From Forficula auricularia (Eukaryota > Arthropoda > Insecta > Dermaptera > Forficulidae): DNA of 64,000 nt. The DNA lies in the NCBI GenBank assembly GCA_024734495.1, contig JALMQS010000075.1, forward strand, positions 5,192,832-5,256,831. Reading direction: 5' to 3'. Positions within the stretch are counted from its first letter, which is position 1; each line of letters starts with the position of its first letter. The notes under the pieces are model-generated. The model was not told the DNA's origin. It did not search any database and saw nothing but the letters and a program-made list of their open reading frames with translations. Positions 1-12,486 of the stretch are shown here, piece by piece. A program made the translations under genes and the position numbers.

Positions 1-485
1 CAATTGACTACACTGTGAGGTGTATTGTATCGTGCGTCATATTTTATTCAAAGATTTAAAAATTTGAATTTTTAGTGAAATCACACATAATTAATTATAA
101 TTATTTATTGTTGAACAAGAACAAATAATACAATTCAACTACGACGTTTCGATCGACTTATTCTGCTATCGTTCTCAAGTATGAGCTTGACCACCCACTC
201 CGATTTTAGCTTAACTAAGCCGATCAAGTGTTTAACTATTTAATTATTAATTACTTAATTAATTATGTTTGATTTAACTAAAAATTTTAATTTTAATCAA
301 ATTAATCACAAAAATAAAATCTTCAATAGTTTAATTACTATTTAAATTTTCATTTGTGAAATTATGCGGTTGAAACACTTTTTTAAACTACGAGTATATG
401 GCATGTTTTGTGTTTAAATTTACAAATAAAGATTTTATTCGTGGTGTAAGTAAAACTCGAACTCGCGTCTTCTCGGTTTATGTTA
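1..485. other. AT-rich flank, no gene seen
   Basis: No open frame with splice context and no terminal repeats were recognised. The stretch is AT-rich with short homopolymers. Upstream exons of the gene ending at 2230 could lie to the left of the window. Confidence 0.4.
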
Positions 486-493
486 GATGTTAG

Positions 494-1317
494 CAGAGAT
501 GTGAATTATTTTAGATACAATTATTTAAAATACAGATACAAGACACAAAATACGTATTTTCATCTTGTACTTTTTTTCATTTTCATTTTAAATCTATATT
601 TCGATACATTCTTTTGGTATCTTAGTATTTTGTAAATACTTTTTACTAATTACCTATGCATTTTTTTATCCTGACTGAAACAAGTAAAATTAATCGATCT
701 GAAAAACAAAAATCGGAGGCTTTAACCAGCAATGAAGAAGAGATAAAAAAAGATAAAAGACGAATCTTATTGCATGTTTTTCGAGAACTCTGATTCCTCT
801 ATTTCAAGTAGCGACAACACAGGATCTACTGGCAGCACCGCTAACTTAGAAACACTTCAATACCTAAATAATAAACCAGACTAATTTTTATCCTACAATA
901 AAAAAATATTTTAAAAATATAACACCTGTTTGCCGAGTTCCGCCCCTGTGGAGCGACCCTTCTCTTTTGGGAGGATGATAATGAGACCTCATCCAAGAAA
1001 AATTAGTGATGAAATGTTTAAAGAACTGGTTTTAATTAAGTCTCAATTAAAGCCTTAAAAATACAATATTTTCTCACATTTACGCTATTATCGCGATCAC
1101 TGTTCATAATTAATGTAATAAGCTAAATAAACCTTATGTTAAGATTAACAAAAATATGTTTTCTTTCAAAAAGTATTTAGAAAATACGTATTTTGTATCT
1201 AGTATTTCAAATCCCATTTACAAAGTATCTTGTATCTGATATCTCAAATACTTTACTTAAAAGAATTTGGTAACTTGTATTTCAGATACTTTTTATGAGG
1301 TATTTTGTACATCTCTG
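494..1317 (+). mobile_element. Decayed hAT transposon with 8-bp target duplication
   Basis: The element starts with CAGAGATGT and ends with ACATCTCTG, and longer imperfect terminal repeats lie inside these ends. It is flanked by an 8-bp near-identical duplication (gatgttag at 486-493, gatattag at 1318-1325), the size expected for hAT transposases. Inside, about 930-1055 on the plus strand, is a relic of the hAT C-terminal dimerisation region (PSSAPVERPFSFGRM followed by a KISDEMFKELVLIKS-like segment). Stop codons interrupt the frame upstream, so the transposase is dead. Seen: ends, duplication and motif. Inferred: cut-and-paste mobility in the past. Confidence 0.85.
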
Positions 1318-1325
1318 GATATTAG

Positions 1326-1909
1326 GATGTCTTTCTCTCTCCACATTTAGGCAATTACTCGTCCATCATCCATTCCTATACTCGACCATCGAGGGACATC
1401 GCAGCTCCGCTTTTTTTATTATCGAAATGATAATCAAAAAGGCTTAAAAATAAATTATTTTATTAAATATAAGAGAAAGGGCGGGTGCATGGTAAAGTTA
1501 TGTGGATCATGGCCGTAGCCAGCCCACGAAATGTTGAGGGAGACAATTTTACAGGATAAATAAATAAATTTGTAATAAAAAAAAAACTACGCTGTGCATC
1601 AGGGAGGTCATGTCTCCTACTCCTAGGAGTGTATCCATATTCTCCTAACCCCTCAGTGTGTAGCTAACTCCCCCCCCCCCAGAAAATTAACCAACCCCCC
1701 TCCGAAACACTAGACATTGTGCCTAATCAATATGGCCTTAGTCAGTTATATTCGAACTATAGCTCGAAGTTATATAGTAGTAATAAATTATTTCAATTAA
1801 AACGATTATTTTTGAAACTATAGGATAATAAATTTAAACAGGTGAATTTCTTTGAATTTTTCAACAATGAAATGTCTAAATCTCTAACATTTTGTTGTTT
1901 CAATTGCAG
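1326..1909. other. Repeat-rich intron or intergenic stretch
   Basis: Holds low-complexity C and A runs (about 1670-1700) and a fragment resembling dispersed repeat ends (about 1505-1560). The last 30 bases are pyrimidine-rich and end in a splice acceptor (ttgcag, 1904-1909) for the next feature. No gene is visible in the rest. Confidence 0.4.
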
Positions 1910-2230
1910 TGCGCTATTCTGACTCTGAATTTGATTCATGAAGCCCGGGTTCTTCTCCCGACCGAGACTGTCCAGGAGGAGGCTCAAAGGACCATCGTGG
2001 ATTACCAACTACTGGTGGAGACCACTCCGGGCGGGGCAATGTTCGAGGCGACAGTGAGACATCGATTAGACGCCATTGACACCCACACACACTCACCCGA
2101 CCAGCAAAATACGAAATTATTCTTATCGAAATTCGAACTGGTCGGCAGTGTCAGTCGGATCAACGCTTATGGCCACCAGAGTCACTGTGTACTCGATTTC
2201 CATATGAAACTCTACTGCTACTGCCAATAA
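1910..2230 (+). CDS. Terminal exon of a DUF229-like (alkaline-phosphatase superfamily) protein
   Basis: An open segment of 106 codons follows a clear acceptor (tttcaattgcag) and ends at TAA 2228-2230, overlapped by AATAAA repeats that could serve as polyadenylation signals. It is markedly more GC-rich than its surroundings, as real exons here are. The translation contains TPGGAMFEATVRH, a FELVGSVSRINAYG segment, and ends in Cys-rich HMKLYCYCQ. From memory, secreted DUF229 proteins of arthropods and nematodes end in a similar pattern (FEAT, SRIN-YG-QS-C, YCYC). The family belongs to the alkaline phosphatase/sulfatase fold; substrate unknown. Upstream exons holding the metal-binding core are not in the window. 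Exon reality is fairly sure; family assignment is moderate. Confidence 0.5.
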   Translation, partial: CAILTLNLIHEARVLLPTETVQEEAQRTIVDYQLLVETTPGGAMFEATVRHRLDAIDTHTHSPDQQNTKLFLSKFELVGSVSRINAYGHQSHCVLDFHMKLYCYCQ

Positions 2231-2292
2231 ATAAATAAATACATACAACATATGTAGCATTATTAATATGGAAATCCAGTCACAGATGTATA

Positions 2293-2874
2293 CAGGGTGA
2301 GTCACGGGAAACGGATGTTTTTCAGGAGAGCATAACTCTGCAGATTTTTCAAAACAAAATATTTTATTTTCATAGAAACAATCACTAAACTATACCATTA
2401 TTGAATGTTTATGAGCGGAAGGTTATGTCTTACAAATGATACCCATTTTCACAAACACAAATTCGAAGACGGTCTCGAAAGTTTGCGTCCACTCTTGCCT
2501 AAGTTTCTTCAAAGCACTGTGCAGAGAATTTTGCACAAAGACCTAGGGCTTCACCCGTATAAAATTACGATAGTCCAACAGTTGAATGAGTGAGATTACC
2601 AACAACGTCTCACTTTTTGTCAAACAATGCTTGAAATGTTTGAAGAAAATGAGAATTTGACCATCTTAATGAGCGATGAAGCTCATTTTTATCGAGAGCG
2701 CCTTCGAATTTGTCTTCGTGAAAATGCCCATCATTTTTCAGACATAATTTTTCGCTCATAAGCATTCAATAATGGTATAGTTTAGTGATTGTTTCTATTA
2801 AAAAAATATTTTGTTTTGAAAAATCTGCAGAGTTGTGCTATCCTGAAAAACATCCGTTTCCTGTGACTTACCCT
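2293..2874 (+). mobile_element. IS630/Tc1-like DNA transposon relic with about 140-bp terminal inverted repeats
   Basis: Left end CAGGGTGAGTCACGGGAAA (after TA) and the right end are inverted copies over roughly 140 bases, flanked by TA. The interior on the plus strand carries broken transposase: a STVQRILHKDLGLHPYK segment (about 2510-2570), then in another frame MSDEAHFYRERLRICLREN (about 2670-2730), which resembles the DE-containing centre of arthropod IS630-type transposases. Frameshifts and lost ends leave it non-autonomous. Confidence 0.75.
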
Positions 2875-3144
2875 TATATATTTCAAGACTCTACCGAAAG
2901 ACCAGGTTAAGTCACATTTGGTAAATTTATCAGATGAGCACTTTCACTATTAAAAAAACAAACTTCAAACACCCCAATAGAGTTTAAGCAATATAATTAT
3001 GATGCTAAATTTATTTCTTATAAAGAAGTATATTTCAAAAAATAACAACTAAAATTAAATTAAGAAAAAGACAAGGACTTGTGGAACGCACTTTCCGTTT
3101 CCACTAAAAATAAAAACCCCTATATCTCGGTGACTTAGCAACTT

Positions 3145-3816
3145 AGGGGCCGTCCATAAATTACGTCACAGAGTAAGGGGGGAGAGGGCATCTCAAATTT
3201 GTGACAAAATCTGATCGGGGAACCTGGGGATCTTAAAAATTGTGATGTCAAAAATTTTCAAAATATATATTTTAGATTACAGGTTATTATTATTCCAGCC
3301 TCAAAATGGTAAAATAAATCTAGACAAAAAATTGTAAACAAGCAATTTTTAGCAAAAACAGGTAAATTTTTTTTTGAAGTGAAACTTCTTTAGCGACGTA
3401 TCTGTTTGATTTTTTGTTACAATAAAGGGGAAATAACTCAATAGAGGGGAAATAATTTTTTTAAAACCCTCTAATATTTAATTGCAAATAAAATTTATTA
3501 AAATTAGGAACTTTAAATTATTATTTTAAAACCCACTAATATTTAATGACAAATAAAATTTATTAAAATTAGGAAATTTAAATTATTTCAATAACATCTA
3601 CACGACTAAAGTTTTTCTTATAATTAAAGATTAATTCCCTGAAGATATTTGTTTGCTTAATAATATTTGATTATGATTTTTTCAACAAAGACTAATTTGA
3701 TAGTGTCCCAATACAGGGGGGGGGCTCAATGAAAATCTAACAGAATGTGACCCAGAGGGAGGGGGGGGTCTAAAAATCTTGAAATTCGTTAGACGTAATT
3801 TATGGACGGCCCTTTA
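3145..3816. mobile_element. MITE with GGGGCCGTCCATAAATTACG terminal repeats
   Basis: The left end (AGGGGCCGTCCATAAATTA at 3145) matches the reverse complement of the right end (TAATTTATGGACGGCCCTT, ending near 3815). Inside are G-runs and AT-rich direct repeats (TTTAATGACAAATAAAATT-type at 3475-3575). No coding capacity. This terminal repeat is common in arthropod genomes; the superfamily is uncertain. Confidence 0.7.
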
Positions 3817-6258
3817 TGTGAAATTAAAATTAATTTCACTTGACCTATAGTGATAATGGCTGGCCACCAGAATGCTCCATAAACACATTTCCGAAAAAAT
3901 GGACTTAACCCGTTCTTTCCGTGGAGTCTTTATTTATTTATTTTTTTATTTAGATATTAAATTTGTAACAAAAAACAAAATTGTAATTGAATTGTGTGTT
4001 TTTTTTTAAATTTATTTATATAGGGTGGAGGCGGATAAACCAACCTACTCTCTTGGCTCCAATATTAGGGGGGGGGGGCTACTTGCAATCTATTAGGCTC
4101 TGAGCCTGCAATCTACCCTCGTTATTCTTTTTTTTCATATACTCAAAAATATTTCATCAAAATAATCCGTCAAGCAGAAATAACGAAATTTTATGAAATT
4201 CTAATTAATTCGACGATATTTATTTTCTATAAGTATTAGATTTTGTGATTTCAATCTATATTACTAATATTACTAATATTTCTATCTATATTTCTAATAT
4301 TTACAATTTTTTTTTAAACATGACTTTCTTATTTAATACTGACAATGTTTTAAACAAAATCAGATTATCAGTTAAGCGGTTTTTGAGTTATTAATAATAT
4401 TGCTCAAAATTAAAAAAAAAAAAAAATTGCCAGATTTATTTAGAGCTGATTATAAAACAGGCTCAATCATTTATTCATTTGAGTTTTAATTTTTTGTTAT
4501 AATACCATATATTAATAAAAACAACGAAAATCATATTTTACAGGAAGCTACAGAGGTCATGTATATAACAGAAAAGTAGGTTCTTCAGTTTTTTGATTTT
4601 TGGAAAATATACAGAGTGTAATAAAAATATATGCCTTTACTTTAGAAGCATATTCTACTCATTCAAATGTGCCTAAAAGCTTATATTTTCAAATTTCCTA
4701 TCTTGCTTGTATTAAATTTTTTTAATCCTTTCTCGATATAGGAATATTTTTTTAATTAAAAACACACTCTAACAGACTAAACAGATGGGTCACGATACGA
4801 AATGCCTGATTTGTTAATAGAAACTTTAAAAATCATTTTGATGAGTCGAATACGATTCTGAAAAAGAGATTTTTCTGTTGTCCTTTGTATATTAAAAGAT
4901 ACAATGGGAACATATTATCAAATACCTACTATAGCCATAATAACAAAACTGGACAAAACCTATGAATTATTTTAATATAGGTACTATACCAATTCTGTAA
5001 AAAATATATATTTGTTATTTTTTTGTCTTCCTTTTACTCTATCTTACATTTAAAAGACATTTTGAGATTTTATATAAATTCATTTCTCAAAAATGAAGTA
5101 AAAAGTAAAAAAAAAAAAAAAGTAAAGGTATCGCTCCACCTGTTTTGAATGATAAAAAATAATTCGGGGGATTAACGATAAAAAATATCACAACATTATG
5201 AGCTTCTGTTTATTTCGAAAGTGGTCTAAGTCCAATTTTGAAAAAAAAACGATACGAAATACATTTAGTTAGGTATGGATGTCTTCTTTTCATAATTATA
5301 ATATCACAGTCATTGGAATACAAAAAATATTCTTATGAATTCGTCAAAAGAAATATATAAATATTATTAGGGTGATATATTTTAGCCAACTTATTTTTAT
5401 TTATTTTTTTTTTTTTTGAGTCTTCTATGAAAATTTATTAGTACTTATTTCATATTTTAAGAATCGTCTCCAAATTTTAGCTTGTGGCTTAATCCTCTCA
5501 AGAATTTAGAAAATCTCAAAAATGCACATTTTCTTTCTGAAAATTATTATTTCCTATTCAGAAATTGTTTCTCTATGTAAAAAAAAAAATAATTATACTT
5601 ATATGCGATAATCCTCGCGAATATTTAAGTATTTTTAAAATAAGTGTTTTTTGTTTCAGTTTGGGTAGATCCAATTCGGCTTGGTTCTTACTATATCCAG
5701 TTCGGGGCCCGAACCCTAGTCACCCAAAATTCGACCCGAACTAGACATGCGCGGATCCAGAGGGGGGCGATGAGGGTGATAAAGAAAGAAATTTTTTATA
5801 TGTTTATTTAAAACTATTAAGCTAGTTATTTGGAGCGGGGGAAGCTGGCAATTAATGAAATGAAAATTCACAATGAAATAAAAAAAAAAAATTTAGAGTA
5901 GTATTTTCTTCAATTTACATTAATTAAAATATATGGTAAAACTTGGTCTTTGCCGGACCCCCTCCAAATCAGAGGTCTGGATCCTCGCCTGGAACTAGAT
6001 ATATCCTATTCGTATATATGTAGAACCGAGGGGTTAACTGCGATTGGAATTAGGTGTACACCGTCTTTGGAATTAATTAGATAATCTATTGTCTTTTACT
6101 TGGAAATGGAAGTGGAAGTAGCTGTACACGATTTTAGGTCACGGTTCACCCCTCGTGTAGAGCCGAGCCGAACTAAATATATCTAAACCGAACCGATATG
6201 ATCGCTAATCTGCCGAATAATACTATAATTTAAAAAAAAAGTCATGCTGATATCTCTC
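3817..6258. other. Intergenic, AT-rich, with dispersed repeat fragments only
   Basis: No gene or complete element was recognised. It holds A- and T-runs, a segment at about 5370-5530 that recurs at 31620-31790 (TTTAGCC..., then CTCAAGAATTTAGAAAATCT), and a GC-richer 5650-6190 patch with cgcggatccag-type LINE-tail-like words. Confidence 0.4.
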
Positions 6259-6266
6259 TATTAGAT

Positions 6267-6493
6267 CAGTGTTTCTCAAAGTGTGTTCCGCGAAACCCTG
6301 GGGTTCCATGAAAACTCGCCAAGTGTTCCACAAAAAATTCACAGCAGGTGAAAAAATTCTAGTGTTCAAAAGGAAAGTGGAGTTTTGGATTAGTTGTGTG
6401 AATCCCATTCCCATAACAACGCTTTAACTCAAATCACAAAATTGTCTGGTTCCACGCTTACCCCCCCAAACGGAAAAGGTTTGAGAAACACTG
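6267..6493. mobile_element. hAT MITE with perfect 8-bp target duplication
   Basis: Ends are CAGTGTTTCTCAAA and TTTGAGAAACACTG. The flanks are a perfect 8-bp duplication, tattagat (6259-6266 and 6494-6501). At 227 bp it has no coding capacity, so it needs a hAT transposase from elsewhere. These ends are widespread among animal hAT MITEs. Confidence 0.88.
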
Positions 6494-6501
6494 TATTAGA
6501 T

Positions 6502-7814
6502 TATTATTTTTTATCAAAGAAATTAAGTGGAGATACTCATCGAATTACCCCCTAAAAAAATATTGAAAATAATTTTTCTTAATTTTTGCGATATTTTTTT
6601 TTTCTTTTTTTTTTTATTAATACACCTAAAAATAAGATCTTAAAAAAGTCGATATATCAACTAGTTTATTTTTTATCATTGAAAACAGCTGAAGCCACTC
6701 TTCGATACCTTTACCAAAGAATATATACGATCGTATATATAAAGTTTGCGTTTAGAGTGTTTAGTTTGGAAGTAAATTTTTTTAAATTTTTTAGTATAAT
6801 ATATTAAAAAAATATCCAAGTATAAAATGTTTGAAGATCGCTTTTCTGCATTAGAAATGTTCTCAATTGTGATTACTCTCACTTTTTTCACGGTAATACT
6901 AGTACGTTTGTAAAATCGATACCATTGTATTAGAGTAATGAAGCTGTTGAAGCTTTTATTTTTGTGATTAATTTGATTAAAATTTGAATTTTGATACCAT
7001 TGTATGTTCAAAAATAAGACCAATACGATAATAGATCAGATTTTAAATGCTTATAGATCAGAAATTATACGATATAGATGGAAATTAATACTATCAATGC
7101 ATTGAGAACTGAGACAGATTTCTTTAGAATGCATCAGCCACGATAATATCGAAGTATTTGACCAATTATACTAATACAAACGGAAAGTGATAAAAGTGAG
7201 TTTGGATAGATCTCATCGAGATGAACCCAATTATATATTACCATTTTCACTCACTGCCATAAAAAGGGCTTGGAATACAGACAAAGAATTCATGTCGACA
7301 AAAGAAAAAAAATGTAATCCTTTTTTTGTCCATTTGAAAATTCCCATTGTACATTTTCAAATGGGGGGGGGGGGAATAATTGAACAATATAACTTTACAT
7401 ATTCAATATTTTTAATTCAAATGATATTAGAAATAAAAATTTTATACACACTCTAAATTAAATTATCTTAAAATTATAGTGCATAATGAAATTTATGTAG
7501 AACTGCAGCTCAAACAATTTTAAAATTAAAAAGCTTGAAATTCAATTTAAGTTGATTGATTTTTTCGTAAGAGTCAAAAAAAAAATAATGTTACTTCCAA
7601 ACGAAACATGTATATTGTAAATGTGTTATTGATTGTTTTTTTTATAAATATATATAAATAAATACAAATCTTTTGTGGACTTTCACTAAACGTTTGAAGA
7701 TTGTTTTTGGTGTTACAATATTTGTTCGAAGATTTTTTTTCGAGGAGTTTATAAACGCTTGAAATTTTTTTTTTTTTTATAAAAGATTTGTATTTATTTA
7801 TATTAAACTATATA
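6502..7814. other. AT-rich intergenic stretch, no gene seen
   Basis: Contains long homopolymers, an 11-G run near 7364, and possible inverted repeats (tacgatcgtata palindrome at about 6727). No splice-bounded frame or terminal repeat was found. Confidence 0.35.
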
Positions 7815-8605
7815 CTAGGTCTGTAGATATGAAACCGGAATTTGCTCATAAATAGCTCTAAGTAGTTGTCAATGTAGTGACTGTGAAATCGCTTCGTTGG
7901 TGGCATTTTCTACAACTTGACGACAGCATGGATGTTCTGTTACCATGTGAAGAAAACTGCTGCTGAATCGAAACGAATGCTTGTCGAATCATACGGTAAG
8001 CATGATCTTGGTAAATCACGTTGCTTTGAAATTCAAAAGTAGCGATTTTGACGTGAGAAAAGAAGAACGTGGAAGACCATCGAAAAAGTTTGAATTGCAA
8101 ACATTGTTGGATGAGGATGATGGTCAAACGCTAAAACCGTTAATACTGAACTCTACCGACAACAAATGATGGATTTGAACCAAGTATCTCGGGTGAAAAA
8201 CGACCAGAATATCAAAAGAGGCAACACAAAGGGATTTTGCTTCATGATAATGCACCATCCTAAACAGCAAAACCGCTCAAGAAAACGATTTAGGCGTTTT
8301 GTTTGCAAATACTTTGGCATGTGGCTTACTCCCCAGACTTGGCTCCATCCGATTACTACTTATTTGCATTGATGGGAAACCCATTTGCTGAGCAGCCCTT
8401 TACTTCTTACGAAAATGGCTCGATGATTGGTTTACCTCAAAAGAGCAATTGTTTTTTGGCTAGAGATCCTCAAATTGGCAGAGTGATGAGAAAAATTTAT
8501 AACTAGCGATGGGAAACACTTTGAATAAAATAATTTTTACCATTTTCATACGATAAATGGGTATTTTTTATAAAAAAATTCCCGGTTTCATATTTACAGA
8601 CCTGA
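7815..8605 (+). mobile_element. Degenerate mariner transposon
   Basis: Terminal repeats AGGTCTGTAGATATGAAACC (from 7817) and its inverse ending at about 8603 match at 21 of 22 positions and sit in TA context. Transposase remnants on the plus strand include an LLHDNAPS-like segment (about 8242-8265) and YSPDLAPSDYYLFALM (about 8328-8375), the signature of mariner DD34D enzymes. Multiple stops and frameshifts disable it. The right end is followed by a tandem duplication of about 33 bp (8587-8655) that repeats the terminal sequence. Confidence 0.9.
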
Positions 8606-9373
8606 TATTATGTATCAGTTTCATATTTACAGACCTGATATTATGTATCAGGTCTAAATTAATATACTGAATTACTGATATTAAAACGTTTAGCTGTGCT
8701 AAACTATTAATTTATTATTATTATCAATGATAAAAATATAAAATTAAAAATAAAATATTTAAAAAAAATCAAGATCTGTGATCATTTTTGTAAATAAAAT
8801 ATTTTTCTTGTTTCATATATATACATATAATATAATTATAAATATAAGATTTTTTCCTTCTTTTTTAAATATTAATAACAAATTATTTTCATCCTATTTT
8901 TTTATTATTATATATTCTATTGTATATTTATATATTTATAATAATTATTATAAGTTTTAATTATAATTTATGTATATGAATGTACATATAATTGTATTTT
9001 ATATGATATCCCATTTTGTCAATTCTCTATTCGATTTGAAATTAAAGTTGCTGTTTTTTTTTGAAAAATATTGGGTATTTTATTTACTCTTAATGGAAAC
9101 TTTTCCCAAGACTAGCTGTTTGCAATTTTGGTGAATTAATAATTTTAAATGATAAATATTTAAATCTGATATTCATTTTGATTTAATTACTTTCTAACTT
9201 AGAGTCAAAAAAGGCCGTATCTAGAATAAAAGAAATTAAAAAATTAATCTTTACTCGTCTGAAACGGGTCTGAACTTGTATCCCTTAAGCTATAAAGAGA
9301 GACAGATTATTCTATCCACGCCCCTTTTAGTCATTTTCCCCGATCAGATTCTAATGAAAGAAACCCATGTTAA
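8606..9373. other. AT-rich spacer, no gene seen
   Basis: Begins with a duplicated mariner end, then AT-rich sequence with TATAT runs. Nothing else can be supported. Confidence 0.4.
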
Positions 9374-10279
9374 TAGGGTTCGGATCGATATGCACTAAAA
9401 AACAGCAAAATATGCATTTAAAAAGGCCGAAATATGAACTAAAAATATCCAGTTTAAAAGGAAATATGCACTTAAAATATTCATTATAAATCCCATAATA
9501 TTTAACGTGAAACGAAAATTAAACTCAGGAAAAGTAAAAAAAATAACTACACTATTTATGGGTTAAGATCACATAGAAATATTTGATAAAGACCTACCTC
9601 TTTTTCGCATTTTTGGCAAAATATTATTTTACCATCAGTCGTGAATGATGCATCGTCCATAACCCACTTACGAAACGTAGTACTTTTAGAGGAATTATTT
9701 TTTGGCATTTTCAGTTGCAATAAAAACAATTTAAATGTAATGTTAACTAAAATAAATATAAAGAAATTCGGTTTTTTTTTATATTTTTTAGCAAAATAGA
9801 ACAACTACGTGATTTATTTCTCTTTAAAAATTTAAGAAAATTTTAAGAAACAAATGCAAATTATTTATTATATAAAATTAATGTTTTCAAAGTTTATTTT
9901 TAAAAGAAATTTAATATTTTTTTTTAAATAATTTTCATAAAAAATATTATTTTAATTTAAATATATTTTAATTATTTGAGGGAGTGGGGGTTGGGGGTCA
10001 AAAAAAGCTTGAAACCTGTGGCCTACTCTTTCTGACTCTAAAATTTTCTTCAATTATTTTTCTGATTTGTCAACAAACGAGGGACAAAAATCACACAAAT
10101 ATATAAAATATAGCTTATGGTAAATGCAAAATAAGCCCTTAAACTCCAAAATATGCTTTTATATGCAAAATAAGATTTCTCTGGGTGGATCCTGATACCC
10201 TAAAACGCCCAGATACAAAAGATTAGAAGGATAGGAATCAAGGAAAAAAACATGCATTATATCCAAAATCCGAACCCTA
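9374..10279 (-). mobile_element. hAT-like transposon fragment with N-terminal transposase piece
   Basis: Ends TAGGGTTCGGAT and ATCCGAACCCTA are inverted; the flanks catgttaa and cttattaa agree at 6 of 8 positions, consistent with an aged 8-bp duplication. On the minus strand at 9556-9708 is a start resembling hAT/BED-type N termini (MPKNNSSKSTTFRKW, then FTTDGKIIFCQKCEKEV with a C-x2-C pair). The rest of the transposase is absent. Confidence 0.65.
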
Positions 10280-10498
10280 CTTATTAAATAACAAAAAATT
10301 GAAAACTTATTTACGCTAGAACTACCTTTGCTTTATTGGTAATTTTAATTAATAATTCACTTAAATAAAAAATAAATGGTTCGTTTATGGCTATATTATA
10401 AATACATCACCTTAAAATCTCATTAAAATCACTCACAAAATGATGCATTTTTGCACCAAAATTGCTAAAACTAGAAATAAAGATAAGAGTAAATAAAT

Positions 10499-10681
10499 AT
10501 TATATTTAATATTCATTTACTGTGAGTTAAAATTCTTGGTCACTTGTTTCACATTAAAATTAAAAAATTATTAAAAGATTTAAAATTTTTTCCAATACCT
10601 ATATATATTTCGGGCTATCAACGTGAAACAAGTGACCAAGAATCCTCAACTCATAGTAAATGAAAATTAAAATATAATATT
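10499..10681. repeat. Small foldback (about 50-bp arms)
   Basis: TTACTGTGAGTTAAAATTCTTGGTCACTTGTTTCAC at 10517-10553 is inverted at 10622-10662 with few mismatches, giving a hairpin with an 80-base loop. Non-coding; probably a MITE. Confidence 0.65.
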
Positions 10682-11045
10682 CTATTAAAGATGTTTCACC
10701 TTGCACCAACACCACAATCTCTACTAATTATTAAATCTAGAAATCCGAAAATCCAAACACTTCTCCGCGTTGGAAACAGGGCCAGATTTAAGCATAGGCT
10801 GCAGCCTATGGTCCCGCACCACAAAGGGTCTACTTTTTTTTAATATAATATGTTTAACAAGATTTCACTAAAGAGCCATTCACGTTTATTTTTAAGTTTT
10901 TAATTGGATAATTGCTGAAAATGCTGTTTTTTAGGTTAATTAAAAAAATATATTTTCCCCGGTAGTGTCAGGTTTAGTCTAGGAGCTAGGCTGCTGCTCC
11001 TTATTTTGGATATTTTCAAAAATTTACGCTGACAGGGCTCATATG

Positions 11046-11580
11046 GTTAGAAATAAATAAAAAAAATATATCCCTCAAGTTTCAAGTCTCTATCTCAATT
11101 TTAAACCTAGTGCTACACAGCGATTAAGTTTCCCATCTAAATAACATAGGGTTTTTGCTATTGAACGATCAATTTTTTATTCCGCCCAAATTAATGATTC
11201 AAAAAATTTGAAACTCGGTAGACTCTATCCTTATAATAGTAGCTATCCTTGAAAATTTTTACAGATTTTTAGCTATTACAATTTTGGAGTTACATCTAGA
11301 TCAAATACTGCTATATCTTAGTATTAGTAAGTTATAGACTCCAAAATTATAATAGCTAAAAATCTCTAAAAATTCTGAGCAATAGCTACTATTATAAGGA
11401 TAAAGTCTACAGAGTTTCAAATTTTTTGAACAATTACTTTTGCCGGAATAAAAAATTGATCGTACAAAGTCAAAAACCCCATGTTATTTAGATGCGAAAC
11501 TTAATCGCTGTGTAGCACTAGGTTAAAATTGAGATAGAGACTTGAAACTTGGGAAATATTCTTTTTTATTTATTTCGAAC
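11046..11580. mobile_element. Foldback element with arms of more than 200 bp
   Basis: The left arm (GTTAGAAATAAATAAA..., 11046 on) is inverted in the right arm (...TTATTTATTTCGAAC, ending 11580). The arms stay alignable to the centre at about 11300, so single strands could fold almost completely. Non-coding. Confidence 0.75.
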
Positions 11581-11599
11581 CAGAATCAGAATCAAGGTA

Positions 11600-12143
11600 A
11601 ATATTCGAATATATATAAAATGGGCATATTCCCCAAAAGCTGGAAAATAGCCAGAGTAACACCTATTCCTAAAAAAGGAGACACATCACAAATCTCTAAT
11701 TACAGGCCTATCTCGATCACCTCTGTTCTTTCCAAATTAATGGAATTAGTCATAAACCAACACGTCCTTCATCACTTAGAAAACAATAAATTAATTCACG
11801 ATAGGCAATATGGATTCAGACAAAATCGTTCCACAGGCGACATCTTAACCTATGTCACCCACACCTTGAACAATACTCTAGAGGCCGGAAAAGAAACCCT
11901 CACTGTAGCCCTTGATATCTCCAAAGCTTTTGACCAGGTTTGGCACAAAAATCTTCTTGCCAAACTACCAGCCTTTGGATTCACACCAACACTTCGCAAA
12001 TGGATTGAAAGCTTTCTGACAAACCGAAGTATAAAAGTTGTGGTGGATGGAACATCTTCCGAATCGTTCTCCACAAACTCTGGTGTTCCCCAAGGCTCTG
12101 TAATCTCCTCCACACTCTTCCTTATTTATATAAACGACCTTAT
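11600..12143 (+). mobile_element. Jockey-type LINE, left half (reverse transcriptase)
   Basis: The plus-strand frame encodes reverse transcriptase blocks in order: PKSWKIARVTPIPKKGD, SNYRPISITSVLSKLME, the A box DISKAFDQVWH (about 11917-11950), and the B box SGVPQGSVISSTLFLIYIND (about 12078-12137). The frame is cut at 12143 by an LTR element and resumes at 15812 without loss, so this copy was coding-intact here when the LTR element landed. The 5' end of the LINE (ORF1, endonuclease) is missing. Similar to Jockey/BS-like elements of arthropods. Confidence 0.88.
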
Positions 12144-12327
12144 TGTAGGAATCGATTTTCTGCTTTTTTTTCAATTAGAAATGTAATTTATTTTTCGATG
12201 TTAATCGATTCGTGGCTTATGAAAGACTAATTAGCGAAGAAGAAGACCACGCCTTTTTATAATTAATCGAGCGCGATCTAGGGAAAATTATCAACCAATC
12301 ACCTTAATTACCAATTAAATCGACGGC

Positions 12328-12363
12328 TATAAAAGAAGCGAAGCCGTAATTAGCGAGTCAGTT
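12328..12363 (+). promoter_or_regulatory. LTR core promoter: TATA box and arthropod-type initiator
   Basis: TATAAAAG at 12328-12335 is followed by TCAGTT at 12358-12363, placing the A of the initiator about 32 bases after the TATA start. TCAGT is the classic arthropod initiator. The same pair is in the 3' LTR (about 15360-15395). This predicts the U3/R boundary near 12360. Confidence 0.7.
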
Positions 12364-12486
12364 GCAATTCAGCCCTCACTGTGTGAAGAGCTGTTTTACG
12401 CTCTCCAAGAGTTCGCCTGTCGACTTTGGAACGATTGAAGAACAAAGCTGTACGAAATCTTGTAACCACGAAGAAGTAATAAATTT

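Noticed and set aside
6586..7023. Small hydrophobic or charged open frames on both strands
   Set aside because: AT-rich composition, no splice or conservation signals; chance frames.
7187..7456. 89-codon open frame
   Set aside because: Runs through an 11-G tract and AT repeats; not protein-like.
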